In this document: one piece after another, positions 12,201-23,001 of the stretch
Layout of the letters: every line of letters starts with the position of its first letter
Position numbering within the stretch: position 1 is the stretch's first letter
NCBI GenBank assembly: GCA_963422465.1
Contig: OY730171.1
Span: forward strand, 1,674,001-1,738,000
Origin: Lichina pygmaea
Lineage: Eukaryota > Ascomycota > Lichinomycetes > Lichinales > Lichinaceae
Direction: 5' to 3'
DNA: 64,000 nt
The notes under the pieces: model-generated
Told to the model about the DNA's origin: nothing
What the model saw: the letters and a program-made list of their open reading frames with translations, nothing else
Database searches by the model: none
Program-made: the position numbers and the translations under genes

Positions 12201-15200
12201 CAGTCTTTTGGAAGCATGAGCAGGCACTGGTGATGCTAGGCGTAGCAAAGCTGCTAACGTAGCTCGGCAACTCCGTCGGCACACCAGGCGGTAGCGCCAG
12301 GAAGCCCGGGCAGAAGAGAACTGCTTGTGCGCTGAACACCTCCAGAGCTCGCAGAACATCGTCCTCAAAGCACTGAGTCGGGAGTGGGGTCGGCGTAGCT
12401 ACCCCGGTCGGCACAACCGTCTTCTGGAAGCACGAGCAGGCGCTGGTGATGCTAGGGGTGGCGAAGCTGCTGACGTAGCTAGGCAACACTGTTGGGACAC
12501 CGGGTGGCAGTGCTAGGAAGCCTGGGCAGAATAAAACCGCTTCTACACTGAATACCTCGAGGGCCCGCAGAACATCGTCCTCGAAGCATTGAGTCGGGAG
12601 TGGAGTCGGCGTAGCTACCCCAGTCGGCACAGCTGTCTTTTGAAAGCACGAGCAGGCGCTGGTGATGCTAGGAGTCGCAAAGCTACTGACATAGCTAGGA
12701 AGAACTGTCGGTACACCAGGTGGCAGCGCCAGAAAGCCCGGGCAGAAGAGAATTGCTTGCGCGCTGAACACCTCCAGGGCTCGTAGAACATCGTCTTCAA
12801 AGCATTGAGTCGGTAGCGGAGTCGGTGGGGCCGCAGTGGGCACCGCAGTCTTCTGGAAGCACGAGCAGGCGCTGGTGATGCTAGGGGTGGCGAAGCTGCT
12901 GACGTAGCTAGGCAACACCGTTGGTACACCAGGCGGTAGTGCCAGGAAGCCCGGACAGAAGAGAATTGCCTGTGCGCTGAATACCTCCAGAGCTCGCAGA
13001 ACATCATCCTCGAAGCATTGAGTCGGGAGCGGGGTCGGCGTAGCAGCTCCATTCGGCACAACCGTCTTTTGGAAGCACGAGCAGGCGCTGGTGATGCTAG
13101 GCGTAGCAAAGCTGCTAACGTAGCTAGGCAACTCCGTCGGCACACCAGGCGGCAGCGCCAGAAAGCCCGGGCAGAACAAAACCGCTTGCGCGCTGAAGAC
13201 TTCCAGGGCTCGCAGAACATCGTCCTCGAAGCATTGAGTCGGTAGTGGAGCCGGCGGGGCCGCAGTGGGTACCGCAGTCTTCTGGAAGCACGAGCAGGCG
13301 CTGGTGATGCTAGGTGTAGCAAAGCTACTGACATAGCTTGGCAGGACTGTCGGTATACCAGGTGGCAGTGCCAGGAAACCCGGGCAGAAGAGGATTGCTT
13401 GCGCGCTAAAAACTTCAAGGGCGCGCAGAACGTCGTCTTCAAAGCATTGAGTCGGCAGCGGAGCCGGTTGGACCGCCGTGGGCACCGCAGTCTTCTGGAA
13501 ACAGGAGCAAGCGCTGGTGATGCTTGGTGCGGCGAAGTTGCGGACGAAAGTGGGAACGGTAGCTGGGGCACCCGGAGGCAGCAGCAGATAGCCCGGGCAA
13601 AATGCAAGAGCCTCAACTGTGAATGCTTCCAAAGCTCGCAGAACGTCGTCCTCGAAACACTGAGTTGGGAGTGGGGTTGGTGTGACGACCCCAGTCGGCC
13701 CGGCAGTCTTCTGGAAGCACGAGCAAGCGCTGGTGATACTCGGTGCAGCGAAGTTGCTGACGAAAGTGGGTACGACTGCCGGGGCACCCGGAGGCAGCTG
13801 CAGATAGCCCGGGCAAAATGCAAGGGCCTCAACAGTGAACGCTTCCAAAGCTCGCAGAACGTCGTCTTCGAAGCATTGAGTCGGTAGCGGAGTTGGGTTG
13901 ACGACGCCAGTCGGCACCGCAGTCTTCTGGAAACAGGAGCAAGCGCTGGTGATGCTTGGGGCGGCGAAGTTGCTGACGAAAGTGGGCACGACTGCCGGGG
14001 CACCCGGAGGCAGCTGCAGATAGCCTGGGCAAAATGCAAGGGCCTCAACAGTGAACGCTTCCAAGGCTCGCAGAACGTCGTCCTCGAAACATTGTGTCGG
14101 GAGGGGCGCGGGAGGAGCTGTTGGCGCCGCTGTTGGCACCGCCGTCCTCTGGAAGCAAGAGCACGCGCTGCTGATGGTCGGAGAGTTGAATGCCGTAACG
14201 AAGCTTGGTAGCGGTACGAATCCTCCGACAGGCAGTGCCAGGTAGCTCGGGCAGAAGAGCAGGGCCTCGCCAGAGAAGGCCTCCAATGCTCGCAAGGCGT
14301 CGTCTTCGAAGCACTGGGTCGGGAGAGGCGCGGGAGGAGCCGTTTGCGCCGCTGTTGGCACCGCCGTCTTCTGGAAGCAAGAGCACGCGCTGCTGATTGT
14401 CGGAGAGCTGAATCCCGTCACAAAGCTTGGTAGCGGTATGGATCCTCCGACGGGTAATGCCAGGTAGCTCGGGCAGAAGAGCAGGGCCTCGCCAGAAAAA
14501 GCCTCCAAGGCTCGCAAGGCGTCATCCTCGAAGCATTGAGTCGGGAGAGGCTGGGGAGCTCCTGTTGGCACCGCCGTCTTTTGGAAGCAGGAGCAAGCAC
14601 TGCTCACGCTCGGCCTTTCGAACCTGCTGACGTAGGAGGGCAAATCTACTCCGATGTCGAGGGGCAGTGCGAGAAGCAAGGGGCAGAATGCGATCGCCTC
14701 GGTGGCAAAGGCTTCCAACGATCGGAGCACATCATCCTCGAAGCAGACGAGGGTTGCGGTCGGGGCAGGCGGAAGAATCGGTGGAATGGCCACGTCCGAA
14801 AGACTGACGGGGAGAGGGGGAAGGAATTGGCGCTTTTCAAGCTTGGCATCTCCAAACTCGGGCGGTGGCGTGATAATCGGGTCGGTCGGCCCTTCAGTTA
14901 CCGGAGGAGGACCTGACCCTGGCGTCCTGGGACGCAGGAGACCCAAGCGCTTCAATGCGCATCTCAGGAAGCTGTTCAAGTCGTCTGGTGCACCGCCGAG
15001 GCATTCGGAGAAGGCGGTTATCCTAGGACACCGAGACGTCAGACATCAAGCGCTCCATCGAAGCTCGGACGAACAGGAAGTGTCGTGGAATCAAGCTACT
15101 CACGTAGACTGAGTGCACCCGCGGTACGCCACTTGCTCGTCCTGGCAGGCATCGGCGTCAGACTCGCGCGCTGCGAGGCAGTCGACATGCTCAGAGTTCT

Positions 15201-15606
15201 TCTCTGCGCAGTAGCCGGATACGGATCCGAAGATTGGATCCTCCCTGTTGATGATATCAACCGCCAACGTCCTGCTTCGCGACGTGGCCCACTTACAGGA
15301 ACGACAAGCATTGGTCGTAGTCCACTCCTTTTACCTTCTCGCAGAAGGACGAAATGATCTGGAGCGATTCGCGTCAGCAGCCAGGGATGCCGTAGGAAGG
15401 CAGGGTCAGGGAAAGCCAACCTCGGTGACAGCCTCGAATTGGGCAGTAGTCAGTTGACCAGCCTGCAACACATTTTCGGTGCCTGAGCGATCGGAAAACC
15501 CTCCGCCATACTGTCTTCCACGCCGGATGGCCTTCGCGTCGCACACGATGCTGACGAGGCCAAGGATAGTGAGCAGATGCACGGTAGAGAACGTCTTGAG
15601 AAACAT
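3226..15606 (-). CDS. Giant secreted modular protein, ~4,061 aa, 39 four-Cys modules
   Basis: The exons are 15606-15421, 15358-15297, 15244-15104 and 15022-3226. Introns 2 and 3 have GTAAGT and GTGAGT donors; intron 1 uses a weaker GTTGGC donor. All phases agree and the total is 4,062 codons including the stop. Residues 1-26 are a signal peptide (hydrophobic HLLTILGLVSIV). Residues ~60-155 form a domain with eight cysteines. A KLEKRQF Kex2-like site follows. Then come 37 tandem modules of about 65-90 residues with the pattern C-x19-C-x29-C-x-C. Each module starts CFEDD.LRALE and ends SACSCFQKT, and Pro/Thr-rich linkers ending PLPT join them. Two diverged modules (near 5,674-5,860 and 4,030-4,210; FCxEDALLLTLES to ERRNGIRTT) are separated by Ser-rich stretches. 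The C-terminus shows no obvious GPI or membrane segment. I infer a secreted, mucin- or adhesin-like wall or extracellular protein with heavily O-glycosylated spacers. The SSACSC ending is a motif I know from fungal secreted proteins of unknown function. Enzymatic activity is not suggested. Confidence 0.85.
6650..14745 (-). repeat. Coding tandem array of 37 four-cysteine modules
   Basis: I counted 37 consecutive modules in the translated sequence, spaced by roughly 200-270 bp. Modules 1-6 (the 5' end of the gene, near 14,745-13,450) and 24-37 (9,720-6,650) are divergent from one another. Modules 7-23 (about 13,450-9,720) are much more alike, many differing at a handful of residues. Modules 20-22 share a longer linker with a second PTG unit. 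This pattern indicates that the array grew most recently in its middle. C-x19-C-x29-C-x-C holds in the central modules. The middle spacing shortens in modules such as 25-27, where the LALPPG loop is reduced to LLAG. Confidence 0.9.
9827..10294 (-). repeat. Near-perfect 234-bp tandem duplication inside the array
   Basis: Positions 9,827-10,060 and 10,061-10,294 are two adjacent 234-bp copies (78 codons, exactly one module plus linker). I can see a single base difference in the first part of the unit (aatcccg versus aagcccg), and possibly a few more at the edges. This is the clearest evidence of very recent unit duplication or gene conversion in the giant gene. It also marks a place where short-read assembly could miscount units. 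Confidence 0.8.
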
Positions 15607-17288
15607 GATTGGAAAAAGAGTGGCGATGCGCCGGCGAAATTCAGCCTATCGCTCGACACTTTGGCCAAGCATCGATGGATGAAGGAGAGCAACAGATTGA
15701 GGGTGAGGGTATATATACCTTGGCACTCGCGTTTGTTGTCGTCGTCGTCGACGCGCAGCAGCAATCTGAACTCAGGAATGCAGCCCCGTCAAAGGAAAAG
15801 GGACGATCCCGCCACAGCACGATCTGCGGATGAGGCTAATCTGCCTCTTTCTCGGACGGGGAAGGCGTAGCGAAGGAGAGGTCGAGGCCATCGTTGCACG
15901 GCCTCTCCTCGTCGACAGCGAATACCCCGGAGCGGATCCCCGAGCCAGACGTATCTTCAAGCATAGCTCGGCGATAGAGGGGCGGGCGAGCGAAGAAGAG
16001 TGAGAGGTTCACGCCGTCTCCTGCATTCCTGGACGGGCTCCTAGAACGAGATTGCTTGAAAACAAACCGCCCGCCAGCACGGCTAGACCAGCGGCAGCGC
16101 CCTTTCCCTTCAAGCCATCGACCAGCCCTCGACGCGACCCAGACACAAGTCCGGCACGTAGTCCCCACGTCCGTTGGCCGTGATGGCGTCTCGCGTCTCG
16201 CGTACCGTACGATCATGTCCACTCTGCTCCAACATTCCGGTCGGATGGCATTCCATGGTAACCCTTGCGCACGGAGTTGCGTCGCGGTCCAGCGACGAAG
16301 CCCACCCGATGAGCCGAGTACCGAAGATCAGAATCACGATGGTCGTCGACCGGATGTAGGGCCGAGCCAGCGGACCTTTGCCACAGCGGTTGAGTACAGT
16401 ATGCGTGGTGGTGCTGTGACACAATGGCATATGTTCTTTTGCGGCGACGTGGTTCCACAACCCTAGCACTACGCGGTAAGCCGTACGTAACGTACCCCAA
16501 GGCGCGATCTCGGGGTATGACGGGAGGGGGGCAGAAAATGGACCGGAGACCAGGTCGATGGCCAGGACCCATCGAGCTCGGTCATGAGGCAACACATTTC
16601 AAAGAAAGATTCTGCGGTTCTCGTGCGAGATGGAGCCTTTCAAGCCAGTATCAAGACAGGGACGTGACCATGTAAGGACCGGAAGCGCCAATGATTGACA
16701 TAGCCATCTGTCGAACGTAGAAGCAGCTCAAAAAACGTCCCGCCGTGAAGGTGTACCTAGCAGTACCTCGGAGACAACAAGACTGACTTCTAAGCCAGCT
16801 CGAAGAGGCGCACTTTCAACCCCACCCAGCTACGAAGGAGATGCCCCCCAAGGCTGACGTCGTTCGTGCTGAGGCCCCAGTCACGGCAAACCATCCTCAC
16901 CAATCTTAGTCCAGACGATCCATTTTGTTCAGAGAAAGGAGAGGAAAAAAAGAAAAACCCCGGACCGTCACCGTCGAAGGGACCCTGTCCGGCCGAAGCC
17001 AAGCCCAACAACAACAAGCATGTCATCCCTCAAATCAGAGACGTGTGTAACCACCGGCCCGAGAGGCGTCACGGCGGGGCCGGAGGCGTGCTTAAAGCGA
17101 AAACGTCTAGCGCGCAGCGCAGGAGCGGGGGTTGAGGGCTGGGGCCGGGGGTGTCAGCCTGACACTGACAGGTTCGACCGGCGAACGTGGGTGGGAAGCT
17201 TTACTAGCATCCGTCAGGCAACGGCTCGGTCCGGCCGCTCAGCGTCATGGTCCGCAGGCTGGAGCGGCCGGCACGGCGCTCTGGCACG
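15607..17288. other. Intergenic region upstream of the giant gene
   Basis: No gene is supported. The proximal part should hold the promoter of the giant gene (start at 15,606 on the minus strand); a TATATATA-like block lies at about 15,711-15,718, some 105 bp upstream of that start. Minus-strand frames at 15,836-16,595 look partly protein-like (a hydrophobic stretch near 16,330 and an acidic tail ending at 15,836), but I could not connect them by convincing splice sites. Confidence 0.4.
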
Positions 17289-17588
17289 TCAGACGCCGTC
17301 GGCCGGCGGCTGCCCAAAGCTGGCCCAGTACCTGTGACAAGCCGCTCGGCCGAGGTCGTCACCCTCCCACCACAGCTGGTAGAAGTTGAAGACGGCAAAC
17401 TCTTCTCTGGTGAGGAGGTAGCCATCAGGGTCGGCCCGGATGCGCTGCCAGATTTCGGCCAGCGCGTTCTCGAGGTGGTCACGCACGTTCGTCTCCAGCG
17501 TCGAGTATTCGGTGCTGCGTGCGATCTCGAGCGCCCTCTGCAACGTTGGGAGGTCGGAGAACGCGGACGGAGACGGATTGGCACTCAT
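17289..17588 (-). CDS. Small conserved fungal hypothetical protein (99 aa)
   Basis: This is a single exon beginning MSANPSPSAFSDLPTLQRA. The sequence reads as a compact helical protein: LQRALEIARSTE, an acidic helix ending in ALAEIWQRI, then DPDGYLLTREEFAVFNFYQ and a C-terminal RYWASF. I recall small ascomycete proteins with the same order of features (IARST, EIW, DEFAVFN, RFW) but with no assigned function. The frame remains open upstream to 17,807, but the ATG at 17,588 starts where the family-like sequence begins. No signal peptide or membrane segment is seen, so it is probably cytosolic. The function is unknown. Confidence 0.6.
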   Translation of the reverse strand: MSANPSPSAFSDLPTLQRALEIARSTEYSTLETNVRDHLENALAEIWQRIRADPDGYLLTREEFAVFNFYQLWWEGDDLGRAACHRYWASFGQPPADGV

Positions 17589-20500
17589 GTCGTCCCCGAC
17601 AACGAGAGCCCGGCCCAGTTGAAGGTTTGGAAGAAGAGGCTTCGCTAACGGCTTCGTATCCCTCGATTTCGTGAGAGCTTGAATCCACGACGACGCTGAA
17701 GGAGGGGGGAGAGGCGGGAGGGGAGACCCGGACGGCGGCGACCTCCTTTTAAGGCCATTGAGTTTCGTGAAGCATTCTCGATACCTCATGCGGGTCTGCC
17801 TAGTCACGGCTTTGCCTGGTACCTACCCCACGTCTGCATGTAAGTGACAGGCCATAGCTAAGGAGAACGGCGCATGACGTTCACGTGTGTGTCGATGGCT
17901 GCATGCTGGCCGGCTAGAGTCAAGAAGCACACCATCCCAACAGTCCCCTCGCGACGGAAAAATAACCCGGGCCCGAAAGGCTGTTCAGCATCAACCTTGC
18001 TCCAACTGCCAGGCCGAAAGACGTCGCTAGACCCGGCAAGAGAGCCGGCTGCATGGACTCTGCGCCACCCTAGTCGCGTCCGCGGTACATGCTGATTGTT
18101 CGAGCATGACGGCCTTCATCGGGAGCGGATGAGGGTTCATTGGTAATCTGCGAGAGTGCCCGCAAATCCGCCGTACTTTGCTCATGCCTTAGCGCCACTT
18201 CATCCGTCATCCGGCGTCCAGCGGCGGGGAACCATGGTGTTCTTGGGGACTTTGTGGCACGGCGCTCACGACCGGGCGGTGATCCGAGTTGACCTCAACT
18301 GCTGGCCTCAGCTGCGTTTGTGGCCGAAGCGCGGTATATGGGAGTTAAAAAAAGAAGGTTTGGATAACGGCACGCAGCATTTGACCTCGATTCGTCGATC
18401 GTCTGCGGTCAGGTGAGTCTTGTCTGGATAGTACGCTGGGAAGAGGCTCGCCTGGCAATCCTGGGCCCACTCCCGATGCCATCCCAGGCAGGAGCGAACT
18501 GATAGGGTGGCATGCACCCATCGAAGCATCTTCTTGGTCGTGGGAAGTCTGTAGTTCCTGCCAGAGCCGGTTCGGTTGCCAGTGTTTGCGGAGGATCCAC
18601 AAGGCAGATGATCCTTCTGTGATGATCATCACATGGCGTGGCATGATGCGAGAGACAGAGAGGGAAATATATGTATATATATATTTATAAGTATGAGAAA
18701 AGGGCATCAGGCCCCTGTGGGGTTTTTGGACGATGAAGAAATTCCGAGACATGCAATCTGCCAGCGAGCTCTGTGCAAGAGCCCTGCGTGGTTGGTGGCC
18801 TGGGATAAGCGGGCAGGCTGCGCTGTGTCAGCCCGCTCCTCGGGTGTCGACAGACAGGGGTGACACAGGAGACGCACAAACTAACTTGGCTCGTCGTGTC
18901 TGGCTTCGACACCGCTGCATGGGGTCGACGAATAAGCCATCGCCGCCGGACTTGCGAGTGTGCGTCGGTGGAGGAGCCGCATCTGATATGAGGCTGGTGG
19001 TCGAGGTTGGCTTACACCCCGAGTCGTGCCAGCGTAATGTCAACCGGACCGCGTGACCGTCAGAATCAGGCTGATCTCCCAATGGGCCAGCCAGGACGTC
19101 GACGTCGCTGTGTTATCAGCCAATCGGGACGACAGCTGTGCCGTACGAAGACGTTGATCATGTCGACGGCCCTAGGCAGCAACGCCAGTGACAGCTCGGT
19201 CTCGTGGTGGAAGTGTCTCAAGGTCCAGGCGACCGACTGGCCGTCCAAGATCAGGCCGTCTGTCTGCTTGTCGTCGAGCTTGCCCCACGGACGGGCGATC
19301 CGATGCCAGCTCCGCTACAGCCGCACAGGCCGACGGATGCGCTATCGACATCTGTGTAGAAAGCGAACATGAGATTAAGTCCAGCAGCAGCGAGATATCA
19401 CATCCCAGAGAACGGCGCGCAGGGGCCACATATCAGGCATTTTCGCGTGTGGAAGAGGTGTCGCGGGAAGCTCCAAGGCTCCGCAACGAGGTGCATGCTT
19501 TCCCAGCTCATCCGACAATCTTAACGACGCCGAGCACTTACCGGGTAAAGACAGGCCAATACACACCATGGAAGGGCAGTCCCAAGCCTTGAGGGAGTGC
19601 AGAGCTCGGTCCCTTGAAAGCACAGCTTACAAGCCAGACATGGTTGTGAGGCGCCGGCGATGTCGTGTTCGACGGTCGGGTATGGGGTTTTCGAAGTTGA
19701 CGATGTAAGCCACCGGAATGCCGGCAGACACGCACGTCGTTGACATGTTGGGCAGAGAGTGTGACGCCGAGTCCGCTGTGGCGAGCGCCATCATGAGAAG
19801 AAGGAACGATTGCGTTGATATCAGATGACCTCACCTAGGGTTCCACGTCTGTCGACTCAGTCGGACCAAACAACGCGCTTTCCGCCGGCATCGTCGCGTC
19901 TGGTCGGGTTCGAGGGTGCTGCTCACGCTCCGCCGGTGCCGCAAAATACTGCTATCTAAGGCTCAGCGGCCGAGGGATCTGCAGAAAGTCAAATCGATCT
20001 GACGAGGAGTTTGCCACATGGCAAAGACCGGGCCCGTGGCGTCGTCCTGCACCGAACGAGGCTCGACGACGCCATCGAGGGACCAAAGATGCACCCAAGC
20101 CGGCGTTCCTCTCTCCCAGGAATCGGTTTCCGACGGTGGTCGTACCCCGTGCCTCGACCACAGACGGGCTTCATCCGAGTCGACCTCCCGCAGAAAGACG
20201 GCATCGGACCTGGCAAGCTTCTGTCAGGGCTAAGGACGCGTCCTCGACCGCAGTAGCGGCGCATTTAGAATTCGACAAGGCGGCATTGGGAACGAGCAGC
20301 ATCTCCGGCATGGCCCACCGTGGCCTCGGCCCTTGATTGCGTGTCCGTCGTCCGAGTGTGAGGTGGCCGTTCACTGGTACTGTGGTAGGTTCTGGACCAG
20401 ACTTTCATCGTGCTCGGTTCTTCGTCCTTTGCCCTTCACTCCTCTCTTAGCAGGCGTCCGTCCGGGGCGAGGTTTCAGCTTGCCCCACGGCACGGTCCTC

Positions 20501-22197
20501 GAACCATGCCAGCCCATCTCGTTCGTTCCCGAAAGCTTACGGTAGCTCTGCTGCTAGTCATAGGTCACTTCCTCACCTTACGTAACCTCGCACCCTATAG
20601 CTCCAGTCCCCCGGTCTTCCAAGCGGATTCCCCGTCTTCAAAACCTATTGAATTTTTGATCTATGCTCTGACGCGTCTGTCCAGAAAGCATGTCCTGGCA
20701 GATTTACTTGCTCTAAATGCCACGCAGCTGACGTCCGAGGAGAAGCCTTTTTAACAGAGTCTTGGACTGGCTAGATTGTCCGACAGGAAGTCATGGACAT
20801 GATTGATTGTACACTGGAGGTGGGTTTATTCTCGGCCTATTCCCAGCTGGATTTGCTGAGCTCCTCGGAACAGATCATGCCCTGATGTCAGACAGACTAT
20901 CAACAACTTACGCGCGAAACTTACCATCGATGTCAACCAAAGCTCAGGATGACTCGCCACTACAGACCGATCATATGCTGCAGAGTTGGCTCCATCAAAG
21001 TGAGTTTGTGCTTGTCAGTGAATATGCCTGCCCAAGAAGATGGTACATGCTATCATCCTATGCGGATTCGAGACTCAAATGCCGTGACACGAGTGCCGCG
21101 ACCGATCATAGATATTCGACTAACAGCTACACGTGTTTGAGTGGGGAGCAGTCGAATCCTGCAGTCTTCGCCTTTGATGCTGTTCATCGAGCCTATCTAA
21201 TCACTCGGGTGCCATGGCCAGCCCTAAATGAGTTACTGCGCTGTCTACAACGGCATAAAGGAGATGGGACAAATGGCTCGTTCGGTCAACTGTGTTCAGG
21301 GGGCCACGGCAGCTGCGAGAGGTCCGACAAGATCCGAATCGAGCTCCTCAGTAGCTCCCGCCGGCTGGTTTGGACTCGTCTGGGCGGGACATGCAGTTCA
21401 TAGATAAGACAAGGCTTGTAAGTCGATGTCACTATAGATTGACGACACGCTTGGGCTATAGTCGTGTCGTGGCCACGCTGCAAAGTACTATGTACAGCCC
21501 GGCAGGCCAATCCTTCCGAGCCGTCGAGAGAGTTTCTTCCCCCGGCTTGGTTGACACGGCTTGGCCGGCTGCCAGCCATGACAACAATACATACGTACGT
21601 ACGTACGTATGTATGGGATACACCAGAGTCTGCCGCGTTTTCGTGTGTCGAGATGCGTGGCTGTTCTTTTCTACTCCGCTCTGCTCTGCCCCGCTCTGAC
21701 CTGCTCTGGTCTGATCGCCGCGATAAGAATCAAAGCCGGGCTGCATGCTGTAGCTTTGGGTTGCCCCTGTCGAAACGACCTGACAGCGAGCTTATGCAGT
21801 GAGCCTGCGCGGCAGCGGCCAGCCGTGCCGGCAATTGTTATCATAGCGTGGGTGCTTACGTACGCAAGTACGGTATGGGGTACAGGCACTGTACGACTGT
21901 ACTTCCGTACGGTACCTGGTGGTAAATCCCGTACGCAGCGCAAAGTACGTACGTACCGTACCGTACTCGGTACCGGTAGGGCCAGCTGCTTATTCAGCGT
22001 CGGCATTTGCCGTCTCTCGGCCAGGTAGCTCCGAAGAAAGTGGAAAGATGTGAGCTCGTCGCGCTCCAGCTGCGTAGAGCTCCAAGGTACGTTGTTTCCA
22101 TCTGGACGGTAGTATACGAGCACGTCGTGTCTCTAACGGCATGGGATGAACATCCAGGTAGATGCGCAAAGTGGAGATGCGGTCGCTCTTCTCAAAC
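17589..22197. other. Long gene-poor interval with GTAC-rich patches
   Basis: I see no gene I can defend in these 4.6 kb. The longest frame (20,807-21,403, plus) encodes about 198 residues with no recognisable domain and no good splice partners. The interval contains an (ACGT)n-like stretch at about 21,595-21,613 and a dense GTAC-palindrome island at about 21,858-21,976. A short TA-rich stretch lies at 18,668-18,690. It may contain decayed genes or non-coding transcripts that cannot be seen from sequence alone. Confidence 0.4.
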
Positions 22198-23001
22198 ATG
22201 AGCCTGCCGGTGATGGTGACGCGTCGGTACGGCCTGCAGAGGGCGCCACGATCGAGCTTCCTGCACCGACCACAGTCGGTCCCCTCTCGAAATGTCTGTC
22301 TGAAAGCGCTTCCTCCATCATGGAGACGTGATGCTCTTCGTGCCAATCGATCCAGCTCTTTTCGATGGCCGCGAGGCCAACGTTCCCACGGTTCGAGCTC
22401 GCAGCCGCAGCCGCAGCGCCAGCCAACACCGCCAACACCGCCAACACCACCAACCCCAAATCCCTCGTCCGCGGATGCGCCGTTGTCTCTATCCCAGAGG
22501 ATGAGAAGACTATCCAGAGAATACGGCTACAGCGCTTTGGGAATATACCTCCTGCTCTCCGCTCTCGATTTCCCATTCTGCTTCGTGGCCGTACGGACGC
22601 TTGGAACGGATCGAATAGGGCGCTGGGAGCATATGGCCATGGAGACCGTTCGAAGGGCCCTGCCGTTGCCAGCTGTACTAGGTGGCGGTGGTGGTGACGA
22701 CAGAGACCACTCGGAAGAGGGTCCCGCAGCTGAATCAAGTGTCGTCCCGAGTTTGGAGCAGGCGAGCCGGAGGAGCGCAGAACCTGATGCGAGTAAGTCT
22801 GGATCGGTGTCATGATCTCCGCGCAAGATGCTCTAACAACTGCTCCTTTTAGGTCTGTGGACACAGTTGGCGCTGGCGTACGCCATCCACAAGTCCTTTA
22901 TCGTCTTCAGGGTGCCTCTGACCGCGGCGGTGACGCCCAAGGTCGTCAAGACTCTCAGACGGTGGGGATGGGACATCGGCAAGAAGAGAAGTGAAAGGTA
23001 G
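22198..23001 (+). CDS. DUF1279 (Nat2/FAM210-like) mitochondrial membrane protein (247 aa)
   Basis: The exons are 22198-22792 and 22853-23001, joined across a 60-nt intron (GTAAGT, CTAAC branch, TTTTAG) with matching phase. The N-terminus is basic and Ser/Arg-rich, as in a mitochondrial presequence. A low-complexity Gln/Pro/Thr stretch follows. The DUF1279 core begins RLSREYGYSALGIYLLLSAL, where the hydrophobic helix YLLLSALDFPFCFVAV is membrane-like. After the intron the domain ends with LALAYAIHKSFIVFRVPL and KVVKTLRRWGWDIG, both hallmarks of the family. Between the halves is an acidic, Gly-rich insert. Members of this family in yeast (Nat2) and animals (FAM210) are mitochondrial, with roles in organelle maintenance rather than a proven enzyme activity. 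The upstream ATG at 22,162 is in frame, but 22,198 gives a cleaner presequence. Confidence 0.8.

Noticed and set aside
9417-14048. Long minus-strand frames (523 and 477 codons) inside the module array
   Set aside because: They lie in an alternative frame of the same repeats and give Cys/Arg/Ser-rich nonsense repeating with the module period.
6650-14745. Regularly spaced repeats considered as a CRISPR-like array
   Set aside because: The unit is a coding module of over 200 bp without unique short spacers, and the organism is a eukaryote.
15836-16595. Possible membrane protein gene on the minus strand
   Set aside because: A hydrophobic stretch and an acidic tail occur in different frames, but I could not join them with convincing splice sites in phase.
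20807-21403. 198-codon plus-strand frame
   Set aside because: No recognisable domain, no splice sites extending it, and composition like translated intergenic DNA.
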